From: Piscinibacter sp. XHJ-5
GTDB lineage: Bacteria; Pseudomonadota; Gammaproteobacteria; Burkholderiales; Burkholderiaceae_C
Direction: 5' to 3'
Assembly (NCBI RefSeq): GCF_029855045.1
Contig: NZ_CP123228.1
Span: forward strand, 3,906,001 to 3,970,000
DNA length: 64,000 nt
The notes under the pieces were generated by a model. The model saw only the letters and a program-made list of their open reading frames with translations. It ran no database searches and was not told the origin of the DNA. Position 1 is the stretch's first letter, and each line of letters begins with the position of its first letter. Position numbers and translations under genes: made by a program. This document shows positions 43,749 to 53,278 of this stretch, piece after piece.

Positions 43749-44399
43749 ATGGTCGACTTCTCCATCTGGGACATCGCCCGCAACCTGCTGCTGGCCGCAC
43801 GCTGGACCCTGCTGCTGTCGCTGATCGCGTTCGTCGGCGGCGGCATCGTCGGGCTCGCGCTGCTGGTCGCGCGCATCGCGAAGCTGCGCGGCGCCGAGAC
43901 GCTGGTGTCCGGCTACGTTCAGCTGTTCCAGGGCACGCCGCTGCTGATGCAGCTTTTCCTGGCCTATTTCGGCCTCGCACTGCTGGGCGTCAACGTGTCG
44001 GCGTGGACCGCGGCGGCGCTGGCGCTGACGCTGTACAGCAGCGCCTTTCTCACCGAGATCTGGCGCGGCTGCGTCGCGGCGGTGCCCAAGGGCCAGTGGG
44101 AAGCCTCGCAGGCGCTCGCGCTCAGCTTGCGCGAGCAACTGACCCACGTCATCGGCCCCCAGGCGCTGCGTGTGGCCGTGCCGCCGACGGTGGGCTTTCT
44201 CGTTCAGGTGGTCAAGGGCACCGCGCTGGCATCGGTGATCGGCTTCGTCGAGCTGACCAAGGCCGCCACGATGATCAGCAACGCGACCTTCCGGCCCTTC
44301 ACCGTCTACGCCTGCGTGGCGCTGATGTACTTCATGCTGTGCTGGCCGATCTCGGCATGCAGCCGCGGTCTTGAGAGGAGGCTGCATGCGCAGCGCTGA
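43749..44399 (+). CDS. Amino-acid ABC transporter permease (HisQ/M family), second
   Basis: A 216-residue permease homologous to the preceding one: LFQGTPLLMQLFLAYFG, the coupling loop GQWEASQALALSLREQLTHVIGPQALR, and five to six hydrophobic helices. It starts 3 nt after the first permease and its end overlaps the ATPase start by 14 nt. The two permeases presumably form the transmembrane heterodimer. Confidence 0.92.
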   Translation: MVDFSIWDIARNLLLAARWTLLLSLIAFVGGGIVGLALLVARIAKLRGAETLVSGYVQLFQGTPLLMQLFLAYFGLALLGVNVSAWTAAALALTLYSSAFLTEIWRGCVAAVPKGQWEASQALALSLREQLTHVIGPQALRVAVPPTVGFLVQVVKGTALASVIGFVELTKAATMISNATFRPFTVYACVALMYFMLCWPISACSRGLERRLHAQR

Positions 44400-45132
44400 C
44401 GGAGCCATCGTTCATATCCACGGCCTGCGCAAGCGCTTCGGCGACAACGAGGTGCTCAAGGGCATCGACCTCGCGGTCAAGCCCGGCGAGGTGATCGCCA
44501 TCATCGGCAAGAGCGGATCCGGCAAGAGCACGCTGCTTCGCTGCATCAACGGCCTGGAGACCTTCGACCAAGGCACGCTGAGCGTCGACGGCCAGCCGCT
44601 GCTGCACGGCAATGGCGCGGCGATGCGCACGCTGCGCCAGCACGTCGGGATGATCTTCCAGAGCTTCAACCTGTTTCCGCACCTCAGCGTCGGACGCAAC
44701 GTGATGCTGGCCCCGACGCTGGTCAAGAAGCGCCATTCGCCCGATGCGGTCGAGCAGGCGCGAGCGCTGCTGGCGCGCGTGGGCCTGGCCGACAAGTTCG
44801 ATGCGCGGCCGGACCAGCTCTCCGGCGGGCAGCAGCAGCGGGTGGCCATCGCCCGCGCCCTGGCGATGGAGCCGGCCGTGCTGCTGTGCGACGAGATCAC
44901 CTCCGCGCTCGATCCCGAGCTGGTCGGCGAAGTGCTTCGCGTCGTGGAGTCGCTCGCCGAGGACGGCATGACGCTGCTGATGGTGACGCACGAGATGGGT
45001 TTCGCGCGCAAGGTGTCCGATCGGCTGGTGTTCATGCATGCGGGACGCATTCATGAGCAGGGGCCGCCGGACGTCCTGTTCGGACGGCCGCAGACGGCCG
45101 AGTTGCGGCAGTTCCTGGCGGCCGTGGGTTGA
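44386..45132 (+). CDS. Amino-acid ABC transporter ATP-binding protein (GlnQ/HisP family)
   Basis: A 248-residue ATPase powering the importer. Walker [11 protein letters not shown]-loop [12 protein letters not shown], signature [15 protein letters not shown], Walker [18 protein letters not shown]-loop [18 protein letters not shown] 44386 is chosen because GAGAGGAG is 5 nt upstream; a TTG at 44371 is in frame. Its stop lies 1 nt before the CTAG that bounds the palindromic element at 45134. Confidence 0.93.
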   Translation: MRSADGAIVHIHGLRKRFGDNEVLKGIDLAVKPGEVIAIIGKSGSGKSTLLRCINGLETFDQGTLSVDGQPLLHGNGAAMRTLRQHVGMIFQSFNLFPHLSVGRNVMLAPTLVKKRHSPDAVEQARALLARVGLADKFDARPDQLSGGQQQRVAIARALAMEPAVLLCDEITSALDPELVGEVLRVVESLAEDGMTLLMVTHEMGFARKVSDRLVFMHAGRIHEQGPPDVLFGRPQTAELRQFLAAVG

Positions 45133-45133
45133 C

Positions 45134-45408
45134 CTAGTGTCGTGAGTTGGAAATACGTGGCGTTTCGATTCGACCAGATGGTGATGATCGGGCGGCTGCG
45201 CGAAGGGGCCAATACTGGACGTATTGGCCCCTTCGCGCAGGCGACCGAGGGCGCCATCTGGTCGAAGAACCGAAGGCGGGCCGAAACGGGGCGATCTCCG
45301 CGTTGCAGAGTCGGGTCCATACCCCCGGTATGGACCCGACTCCGCGCCTTGCGCTCATCCCCGTTTGGGCCCGTCGAAACGCCACGTATTTCCAACTCAC
45401 GACACTAG
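45134..45408. mobile_element. MITE-like non-autonomous element with 31-bp perfect terminal inverted repeats and nested internal palindromes
   Basis: Core 45138-45404 (267 bp), flanked on each side by CTAG (probable target duplication). Terminal repeats 45138-45168 and 45374-45404 are perfectly inverted over 31 bp, beginning TGTCGTGAGTTGG. Arm 1: TTCGACCAGATGG (45169-45181) pairs with 45254-45266, enclosing a perfect 20-bp hairpin (45196-45215 with 45221-45240, loop TGGAC). Arm 2: 45278-45291 pairs with 45359-45372 (13 of 14), enclosing a perfect 16-bp hairpin (45308-45323 with 45327-45342, loop CCC). No transposase is encoded. TGT ends and CTAG target resemble IS481-type elements, but the terminal sequence differs from the IS481 copy at 6182. 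It lies between convergent genes and has no T-run to act as a standard terminator. Confidence 0.8.
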
Positions 45409-47150
45409 CCTCCCTGCTCCGACCGCCTGCGCCGCTCCAGCATCTCCTGCACCTTGCGGCACTGCGGATGCCCCTGGAAGCGCGGCAGCCCGCATTGCTC
45501 TTCCATGCACAGGGCCAGCGCGATGAACACGCGCGAGCCGCAAGCCTGGCGCGGGGTCTGCGGCTCGCGCGCCGACGGCGGCGTGGCCACCGGCGCGGCG
45601 GCCACCGGCGAGCGAGCCGCCGGCTCGTTGCGCACCGGCATCGAAACGGCGGGACGCTCCACCGCCTGAGGGTCTTCTCGAGCCGCGATGTCCGTCGGCC
45701 GGGCGTGAGGCTTGATGACCGGCTTGGCGACGGGCGTGAAGCCGGACGGCGGCGGCACGAGGCGCACCGCGCCGGCCGCGGCCGGCCGGTCCAAGGACAG
45801 CGCAGCCTCGGTCGCCGGCGGCGCCACGACGGCGACCGAGGCGGCCGGCGCTGCCGCTTCGAGCGGTGCGCCCGCCTTGGCCGCGGCGGCCGGCGCCGGC
45901 TCCCGACTGCCCATCCACCATGCCGCAGCGGCAGCCACGGCGACCACCAGCGCAAAGCCGGCCATCAGCATGCCCAGACGCGAGCCCTCGGACGGCGCCT
46001 CGACGGTGGGCCGGCTCGGCATCACCGTCGGCACGTCGGTCCGGGACACCGGCGGGTGCGTGCGACGGGGCGTGGTGACGGGCGGCGGCGCCGTCATCGG
46101 CCGCGTGCGCTCCATGCCCCCCGCGTCGGCCACGGTGCGCTGGACCGGCTGTGTCTTCTCGAAGCCTACCGTGTCGTCATCGGCCGCCTGCGGTCGCTGC
46201 GGCACGGTGGCGCCGCCGCGGCTGCGCGGCGGCACGGCGGCGCGGCCGTCCAGCACCTGCCGCAGCGCCGCGATGTTCTGTGGCCGGTCGGCCGGCCGGA
46301 TGGCGAGCGCCCATTCCACCGCCGCGATGAACGACGGCGACATGTCGGGGTGCTCCGCGGGCACCAGCAGCGGCACATCGTCCTGCACGGCGCGCGCGGT
46401 GGCCGGCGGGGGCGGTGCGCCGCGCAGCAGGTAGTAGACGACGGCACCCAGCGCATACAGGTCGGTCCACGGCCCCTGCCGGAGCTGCACGACTTCGGCG
46501 TACTGCTCGATCGGCGCATAGCTCGGCTTGAGGATGGCCGTGAAGGTCTGCGTGCGGTCGCCGATGGCCCGGCGCGCCGCGCCGAAGTCGAGCAGCACCG
46601 GCAGCTCGCCGGGCGGCAGCAGGATGTTGTCCGGCGCGATGTCGCGATGGAAGACGTCCTCGCGGTGAAGCTGGTCGAGCGCATCGAGCAGCGGGTTGAC
46701 CACCGAGCGGATCCAGCTTTCGGACGGCGGCGCCGACATCGAGCGGCGCACCTCGCGCAGCGTGCGTCCCTGCAGGTACGGCATCACCATGTAGGCCGTG
46801 CCGTTCTCCTCCCAGAAGCGGTACACCTTGACCAGCGAGGGATGGTTGAAGCGCGCCAGCAGCCGCGCCTCGTTGACGAAGGAGCGAAGGCCCAGCGCGT
46901 AGGTCTCGGTGTGCGCGCCGGAGCGGATGGACACCATGAGTCCCTTGCCGCGGCCGGCGAGGGAGCTGGGCATGTACTCCTTCAGCGCGACCTGCCGCTC
47001 GAGCGCATGGTCCTGCGCGAGGTAGACGATGCCGAAGCCACCGACGCCCAGCACGCGCAGGACCTCGAGCTCTCCGAAGCGTGTTCCCGCCGGCAGCGCA
47101 TCGTGCTCGTCCATCGGAGGGGGCGCAGTGTCGGGCGGAGTCGGGGCCAT
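45405..47150 (-). CDS. Transmembrane Ser/Thr protein kinase with C-terminal four-cysteine tail
   Basis: A 581-residue Hanks-type kinase. Catalytic domain about 25-300: glycine loop GVGGFGIVY, Lys57 in VALKEYMP, catalytic loop HRDIAPDNIL (Asp170, Asn175), DFG 188-190. The usual HRDxKP Lys is replaced by Ala. A Pro/Thr/Arg-rich linker leads to one transmembrane helix (392-413), then an Ala/Pro-rich stretch and a tail with Cys537, Cys548, Cys553 and Cys564 (C-x10-C-x4-C-x10-C), expected in the periplasm. Its TAG stop is part of the CTAG bounding the palindromic element. It lies 90 bp downstream of the PAS hybrid kinase gene on the same strand. Confidence 0.9.
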   Translation of the reverse strand: MAPTPPDTAPPPMDEHDALPAGTRFGELEVLRVLGVGGFGIVYLAQDHALERQVALKEYMPSSLAGRGKGLMVSIRSGAHTETYALGLRSFVNEARLLARFNHPSLVKVYRFWEENGTAYMVMPYLQGRTLREVRRSMSAPPSESWIRSVVNPLLDALDQLHREDVFHRDIAPDNILLPPGELPVLLDFGAARRAIGDRTQTFTAILKPSYAPIEQYAEVVQLRQGPWTDLYALGAVVYYLLRGAPPPPATARAVQDDVPLLVPAEHPDMSPSFIAAVEWALAIRPADRPQNIAALRQVLDGRAAVPPRSRGGATVPQRPQAADDDTVGFEKTQPVQRTVADAGGMERTRPMTAPPPVTTPRRTHPPVSRTDVPTVMPSRPTVEAPSEGSRLGMLMAGFALVVAVAAAAAWWMGSREPAPAAAAKAGAPLEAAAPAASVAVVAPPATEAALSLDRPAAAGAVRLVPPPSGFTPVAKPVIKPHARPTDIAAREDPQAVERPAVSMPVRNEPAARSPVAAAPVATPPSAREPQTPRQACGSRVFIALALCMEEQCGLPRFQGHPQCRKVQEMLERRRRSEQGG

Positions 47151-47240
47151 GGCTGGGGCGAGTCGGCAGCCCGCAAGCTTAACGCTGCGACTTCGGCCGA
47201 CTGGGCGGCGGCAAGCCCGGCCGTGAAGGAATGCCGACCC

Positions 47241-49163
47241 TCAGCGAGCCTGGCGCGTGCGCCGGACCCAGCGCGCCAGAACCTGCGCGAGACGGTCGCA
47301 ATCGATGGGCTTGGAGAGGAAGTCGTTCATGCCGTGGCGCAGCGCCGACTCGCGCTCCGACACCAGCACGTCGGCGGTCAGCGCGATCACGGGCAGCTCG
47401 CTGGCGCCGAAGCGCCGGCGGATCGCGATCGTGGCGTCGATGCCGCCCAGCACCGGCATCTGCAGGTCCATCAGCACCGCATCGAAGCCCTCCGGCTCGC
47501 GCTGCACCGCCTCCAGCGCATCGGCGCCGTTGGCCACCGTCGTGACCTGCACGCCCCACTGGCGCAACAGCGCCTCGGCAACCATCGTGTTCACCGGGTT
47601 GTCCTCGGCCAGCAGGATGCGCGATCCGCGCAGAGCCTCGCTGACGGTGGCTCGCTGCTGCTGCCGCTCGCGCACCGCCGGTGCGCTTTCGAGGGGCACT
47701 TCGGCCCAGAAGCAGCTGCCCTCGCCGGGGCGACTGTCCACGCCGACCGATCCGCCCATCAACTCGGCGAGCTGTCGGCAGATGCTCAGGCCGAGCCCGG
47801 TGCCGCCGAACCGCCGCGTCGTCGAGCTGTCGGCTTGCGAGAAGGGCTGGAAAAGACGCGGCAGCAAGTGATCGGTGATGCCCGGACCGGTGTCGCACAC
47901 CTCGAAGCGCACCCCCGCTCCGCAGCCCGCGACGCTGATCTCGATCAGCCCGCGGTCGGTGAACTTCAGCGCATTGCTCAGGAAGTTGGTGAGGATCTGG
48001 CGCAGGCGCACCGGATCGCCGTCGACCCATTGCGGCACGCCGGGCGCGATGTCGAACCGGAACGCGAGGCCCTTGGCGCGCGCGAGCTCGGAGTAGGCAT
48101 TGCGCACCGTCGTCAGCAGCGTGTGCATGTCGAAGGTCACACGCTCCAGCGTCAGCCGGCCGGCCTCGATCTTCGACAGGTCGAGGATGTCCGAGATGGT
48201 GCCCGCGAGCGCCTCGGCGCTGTCCTGGATGCGCTCGAGGTAGTCGCGCTGGCGGCCGCCTGCGACGCCCGGCGCGAGCGCCAGCCGCACGAGGCCGAGC
48301 AGGCCGTTGAGCGGCGTGCGGATCTCGTGGCTGGTGTTGGCGAGGAACTCGCTCTTCGCCTTGCTGGCCGCCTCGGCCTGCTCCTTCGCTGCCGCGAGCG
48401 TATGCTCGACGCACCGCCGCTCGGTGATGTCGTCGATGATCCAGATCGAGCCGCCGGTCACCGGCTGCTGCGGGTCGATCGCGCGCGCCCGCACGCTGGC
48501 CCAGAACACGGTGCCGTCGCGGCGCGCCATCTGGAACTCGCCCTCGAACACGTCGGCATTGGCCAGCAGCGGCCCGGCACGGCGGCCGATGTCGGCATAG
48601 GCTTCGTCGCTGGGCCACACCGCCCGCCCCGGCTGGCCCGCGATGGCACCGACCGGCCAGCCGAACATCTCCTCGAAGCGCGGGTTGGCGTGCTGGAACA
48701 CGCGGTCGCGCGTGAAGGCGATGCCGACCACGGCGTTGTCGAGAATGGCCTGGTACTGCAGGCGGCGGCGGTCGCGCGCGCCGACGTCGCGGAACACCGC
48801 CACCATGTAGGCAACGCCGCCGTGCTCGAAGACCGTCGCCGAGACCTGCACCGCGATCGGCTGCCCCTGCTTGGAACGGAACACCGCCGGGAAGTCGTCG
48901 ACCCGTCCCTCGGCCAGCAGCCGCTGGACGTAGCGCTCGCGCAACCTGGGATCGACCCACAGTCCCACGTCCACGGCGCGCCGCCCCGCCAGGTCGCCCG
49001 CGTCGTAGCCGGTCAGCTCGGCGAAGGCCGGGTTGACGCTGACCAGCGAGCCCGATTCGAGCTCGGTGACCGTCATCGGCTCGTTGCTGACATCGAACAG
49101 GCGGGCGAGCACTGCCTCCGCGCCCACGATGGCGGCGGTTGGGAGGGGGACTCGGGCATTCAT
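47241..49163 (-). CDS. PAS-domain hybrid sensor histidine kinase with receiver domain
   Basis: A 640-residue protein with no obvious transmembrane segment. Two PAS domains (about 20-130 and 135-250), HisKA with SHEIRTPLN (His279), HATPase (N-box [12 protein letters not shown]1 DTGPGI, G2 GGTGLGLSI), then a receiver (about 514-635) with LAEDNPVN, phosphoacceptor Asp566 (LMDLQMP) and Lys in LSKPID. No adjacent HPt or response regulator is seen. Likely co-transcribed with the downstream Ser/Thr kinase gene. Input signal unknown. Confidence 0.9.
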   Translation of the reverse strand: MNARVPLPTAAIVGAEAVLARLFDVSNEPMTVTELESGSLVSVNPAFAELTGYDAGDLAGRRAVDVGLWVDPRLRERYVQRLLAEGRVDDFPAVFRSKQGQPIAVQVSATVFEHGGVAYMVAVFRDVGARDRRRLQYQAILDNAVVGIAFTRDRVFQHANPRFEEMFGWPVGAIAGQPGRAVWPSDEAYADIGRRAGPLLANADVFEGEFQMARRDGTVFWASVRARAIDPQQPVTGGSIWIIDDITERRCVEHTLAAAKEQAEAASKAKSEFLANTSHEIRTPLNGLLGLVRLALAPGVAGGRQRDYLERIQDSAEALAGTISDILDLSKIEAGRLTLERVTFDMHTLLTTVRNAYSELARAKGLAFRFDIAPGVPQWVDGDPVRLRQILTNFLSNALKFTDRGLIEISVAGCGAGVRFEVCDTGPGITDHLLPRLFQPFSQADSSTTRRFGGTGLGLSICRQLAELMGGSVGVDSRPGEGSCFWAEVPLESAPAVRERQQQRATVSEALRGSRILLAEDNPVNTMVAEALLRQWGVQVTTVANGADALEAVQREPEGFDAVLMDLQMPVLGGIDATIAIRRRFGASELPVIALTADVLVSERESALRHGMNDFLSKPIDCDRLAQVLARWVRRTRQAR

Positions 49164-49240
49164 TCGCGGGCGCGCACGGTGATCCGGCGATTACACCCTC
49201 GGGACGGCGGGCCGCGTCGGGCGAGGAAGGGCGGAAATGA

Positions 49241-50620
<1,380 letters not shown>

Positions 50621-50628
50621 GGGCCGCC

Positions 50629-50943
50629 ATGACCACCGACAAGCTGCACGCCGTCGTCACCACCCGGGCCAACGTCTACTTCGAGGGCAAGTGCGTCTCG
50701 CACGGCCTCGAGCTGCCGGACGGCACGAAGAAGAGCGTCGGGGTGATCCTCCCCTCGACCCTCAACTTCAACACCGGCGCGCCTGAAGTGATGGAGCTGG
50801 TGGAAGGCGAGTGCAAGGTCCGCCTGGCAGGCCAGCAGGACTGGAAGCACTACACCGCGGGCCAGTCGTTCGAGGTGCCTGGCCACTCGTCGTTCGAGAT
50901 CGAGGTGTCCCGGCCCCTGCACTACATCTGCCACTTCGAGTAG
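50629..50943 (+). CDS. ppnP: Pyrimidine/purine nucleoside phosphorylase (cupin type)
   Basis: A 104-residue small cupin phosphorylase that splits nucleosides into base and ribose 1-phosphate. The signature region is EGKCVSHGLELPDGTKKSVGVILPSTLNFNTG in sequence order, followed by EVMELVEGECKVRL and the C-terminal SFEIEVSRPLHYICHFE. The ATG lies 8 nt after the argG stop, so it is co-transcribed with argG. Confidence 0.95.
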   Translation: MTTDKLHAVVTTRANVYFEGKCVSHGLELPDGTKKSVGVILPSTLNFNTGAPEVMELVEGECKVRLAGQQDWKHYTAGQSFEVPGHSSFEIEVSRPLHYICHFE

Positions 50944-51019
50944 CCACCCGGCCGGGTGCGGCTTCGTCGCCCCGGCCCGCATTTCGCCCCGGCCGATCTG
51001 CCGTTCGTCGCAGACCGGT

Positions 51020-51047
51020 TTGAAGCACCCCGCGGGACTCCTAGAGT
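51020..51047 (+). promoter_or_regulatory. Candidate sigma-70 promoter for the small exported protein gene
   Basis: TTGAAG (51020-51025) and TAGAGT (51042-51047) with 16 bp between; each box has four of six consensus bases. It lies about 43 bp before ATG 51090. A weak candidate, listed because spacing and position are right. Confidence 0.35.
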
Positions 51048-51089
51048 TGATTCGACGCCACCCATCGGCGTCATCCTCAGGAGCCCCAA

Positions 51090-51290
51090 ATGTTTGACCG
51101 AATCTTCTCTGCCGCACTCGCCTTCTGCGTCCTCGCAGGCGGCACGCTGGCCGTCGGCTCGGCCATGCTCGATGTGCGCCCCGGCGAGATGCGAGTCGTG
51201 CAGATGCCCCGCGTCCAGGTGAACGGCAAGCGCGCCGTCACCGTCAAGATCGTCGAGGCCGAGCAGGCCGCTGACACCCGGGTGCAGTGA
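51090..51290 (+). CDS. Small exported or membrane-anchored protein, unknown function
   Basis: A 66-residue protein with an N-terminal hydrophobic segment (FSAALAFCVLAGGTLAVGSAM) and a short basic/beta tail (MRVVQMPRVQVNGKRAVTVKIVEAE). CAGGAGCCCCAA precedes the ATG. I do not recognise the family. It lies between ppnP and the convergent LytTR regulator. The ribosome-binding site, upstream promoter-like sequence and normal codon use support it as a real gene. Confidence 0.65.
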   Translation: MFDRIFSAALAFCVLAGGTLAVGSAMLDVRPGEMRVVQMPRVQVNGKRAVTVKIVEAEQAADTRVQ

Positions 51291-51351
51291 CAACCAGTGC
51301 GCAGCAGAGCTGCCCGTGTCGTTCCGCCAGCGGGCAGAGCGCGCAACCGGC

Positions 51352-52119
51352 TCACATCTGCCGGAACACATGCATGAAGCTGCGGCTCACCGGCAGCAGC
51401 TCCTTGCGCCCCTTCATCTGGATCTCCGCCGTCTCGTTCGGCCCGCGATTGACCTGAGCCACCTGGTGCAGGTTGACGATCACCGACCGGTGCACCTGCG
51501 CGAAGCGGTCGGGATCGAGCTCATCGGCCAGCTCGCGGATCGTCTTGCGGATCAGCGCCTCGCCTCCGTCCCACACCACCAGCGTGTACTTCTCGTCCGC
51601 GCGCAGGTAGGCCACCTGCTCCACCGGGATGAGCCGCACGCTGCTTCCCACCGAGGCCTTGATCCATTGCAGCCACGGCCGCCCCGCGGTGCGCTGGCGC
51701 AACTCGCTCGACAGCTGCTCGATGACCGCATCGAGCGTGCCGCCGTCGGGGCGTGACGGCCGTTGCAGCCGTTCGTGCAGCCGCCGCACCGTGTCGGCCA
51801 GGCGCGCCTCGTCGAAAGGCTTGACCAGGTAGTCCAGCGCGCCCTGCTCGAAGGCCTGCACCGCGTACTGCTCCCACGCGGTCACGAACACGATCTGCGC
51901 GCGCCGCGCGACCGAACGCGCCGCCTCGATGCCGTTCAGGCCGGGCATGTGCACGTCGAGGAACACGATGTCCGGCTGGTGCAGGTCGAACAACTCCACC
52001 GCCTCGCGGCCGTTGCGGGCCTCGGCCACCACCTCGAGCTCCGGCCACAGCCGGCCCAGGTGCGAGCGCAGGCGTTCTCGCAGCAGCGGCTCGTCATCCG
52101 CGATCAGCGCCGTGGTCAT
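51352..52119 (-). CDS. LytTR-family response regulator (AlgR/LytR type)
   Basis: A 255-residue regulator: receiver domain 1-120 with phosphoacceptor Asp55 (IVFLDVHMPG), conserved Thr in FVTAWEQYA and Lys in LVKPFDEAR, then a LytTR DNA-binding domain (about 150-253, with VAYLRADEKYTLVVWDG, IRELADELDPDRFAQVHRS and FMHVFRQM). Its ATG overlaps the stop of the sensor kinase gene, so the two form a standard pair. Targets are not visible here. Confidence 0.92.
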   Translation of the reverse strand: MTTALIADDEPLLRERLRSHLGRLWPELEVVAEARNGREAVELFDLHQPDIVFLDVHMPGLNGIEAARSVARRAQIVFVTAWEQYAVQAFEQGALDYLVKPFDEARLADTVRRLHERLQRPSRPDGGTLDAVIEQLSSELRQRTAGRPWLQWIKASVGSSVRLIPVEQVAYLRADEKYTLVVWDGGEALIRKTIRELADELDPDRFAQVHRSVIVNLHQVAQVNRGPNETAEIQMKGRKELLPVSRSFMHVFRQM

Positions 52120-53201
52120 CGGGCCACGCCCTGCGGGTCGAAGCTGAGCTCGGCCCGCAGGCCCTGCGGCACCAGCTCTTGCAGCTCGAGCCGGCCGCTG
52201 TCACCGTAGAACGCCTTCATTCGCGCCCGCAGGTTGGTCAAGCCGGTGCCCGCGGCCACCTTCTCGTTCATGCCTCGGCCGGTGTCGGCAACCCAGATCT
52301 TCACCAGGCCGCTGGCGGCCTCGCGGGAGGCGCCGACCTCGATGCTGCCGCCCTGCTCGGTGGGGTCGATGCCGTGACGGATCGCGTTCTCGACCAGCGT
52401 CAGCAGCGCCATCGATGGAAAGCGCAGCGCGTGCAGCTCCATCGGCACCGCGATGTGGAAGTGAAGCCGGTCCGGCATGCGCATGTGCATCAGCTCCAGG
52501 TAGGCCCTCACCAGGCCCAGCTCGGTGGACAGCACGGGCTCCTCGTCGCTGAGCCGCGGCACGGCGGCGCGCAGGTAGGCGATCAGGTGCTTGAGCACCG
52601 GCCCCGCCTGCGGCGAGCCCGACTCCACCAGTTCCTGGACGTTGGCCAGCGTGTTGAACAGGAAATGCGGCTCGATCTGGGCGTGCAGCAGTCGCAGCCG
52701 CGCATCCAGCGCCTGCCGCTCCAGCGTGCTCTTCTCCAGCGCGAACTGCAGCCGGTCGTTGCGTGCCTGGGCATCGCGCTCGCGGTACATCGCGCCCAGC
52801 GCGAGCAGCGGGCCGATGACCAGGCTGCAGCCGGCAATCAGGATGAAGCCGGAGACACGGCCTTCATGCGCGAGCACCGCCGACACGTCGCCGCCGACGG
52901 CCGGCAGGTAGGCCACGAAGGTGGCGATCGGCGCCGCGATCGCCACCGCGACGACGCGCGCCAGCCACGACGGGATCCACGACGGCCGCCACAGTCCGGC
53001 GGCGATGAACACCAGCAGCAGCACCATCGCGATCACCAGCGTGCGCCCCAGCAGGACGACGAAGGGCGTGATGAACAGCGGATTGAGGGCCGCCGCGACG
53101 CTGATCGCCAGCACGATGGCGACGATGACGCGGCGCAGGGTCAGCGCCGACAGCATCGAGGGCGATGGCGCCACCGGGGTGGGTTCGGACAGGACTCCCA
53201 T
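52116..53201 (-). CDS. LytS-like sensor histidine kinase
   Basis: A 361-residue membrane sensor of the His_kinase/YpdA class. Four hydrophobic helices lie within about 23-138 (VIVAIVLAISVAAALNPLF, VIAMVLLLVFIAAGLW, VAVAIAAPIATFVAYL, ILIAGCSLVIGPLLAL), followed by a coiled coil, the kinase core with phosphoacceptor His179 in IEPHFLFNTLANVQ, and an ATPase domain (LVENAIRHG, DTGRGM). Partner of the LytTR regulator; the 4-nt overlap implies coupled synthesis. Signal unknown. Confidence 0.92.
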   Translation of the reverse strand: MGVLSEPTPVAPSPSMLSALTLRRVIVAIVLAISVAAALNPLFITPFVVLLGRTLVIAMVLLLVFIAAGLWRPSWIPSWLARVVAVAIAAPIATFVAYLPAVGGDVSAVLAHEGRVSGFILIAGCSLVIGPLLALGAMYRERDAQARNDRLQFALEKSTLERQALDARLRLLHAQIEPHFLFNTLANVQELVESGSPQAGPVLKHLIAYLRAAVPRLSDEEPVLSTELGLVRAYLELMHMRMPDRLHFHIAVPMELHALRFPSMALLTLVENAIRHGIDPTEQGGSIEVGASREAASGLVKIWVADTGRGMNEKVAAGTGLTNLRARMKAFYGDSGRLELQELVPQGLRAELSFDPQGVAR

Positions 53202-53278
53202 GGCGCGACGATAACGCCGCGCCCAGGCGATTCATCGGCTCACGCGATGAACCACGGGTTTCGGGGGGCAGGCGGCCC

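Noticed and set aside
45196..45240. The 20-bp hairpin as an intrinsic terminator between convergent genes
   Set aside because: No T-run follows on either strand; it is better explained as part of the MITE-like element.
45142..45408. Open frames on both strands inside the palindromic element
   Set aside because: They arise from inverted repeats lacking stops, mirror each other, and have no transposase or other domain; the element is treated as non-coding.
50944..50960. Short palindrome CACCCGGCCGGGTG after ppnP as a terminator
   Set aside because: No loop of usable size and no T-run; chance palindromes are common at this GC content.
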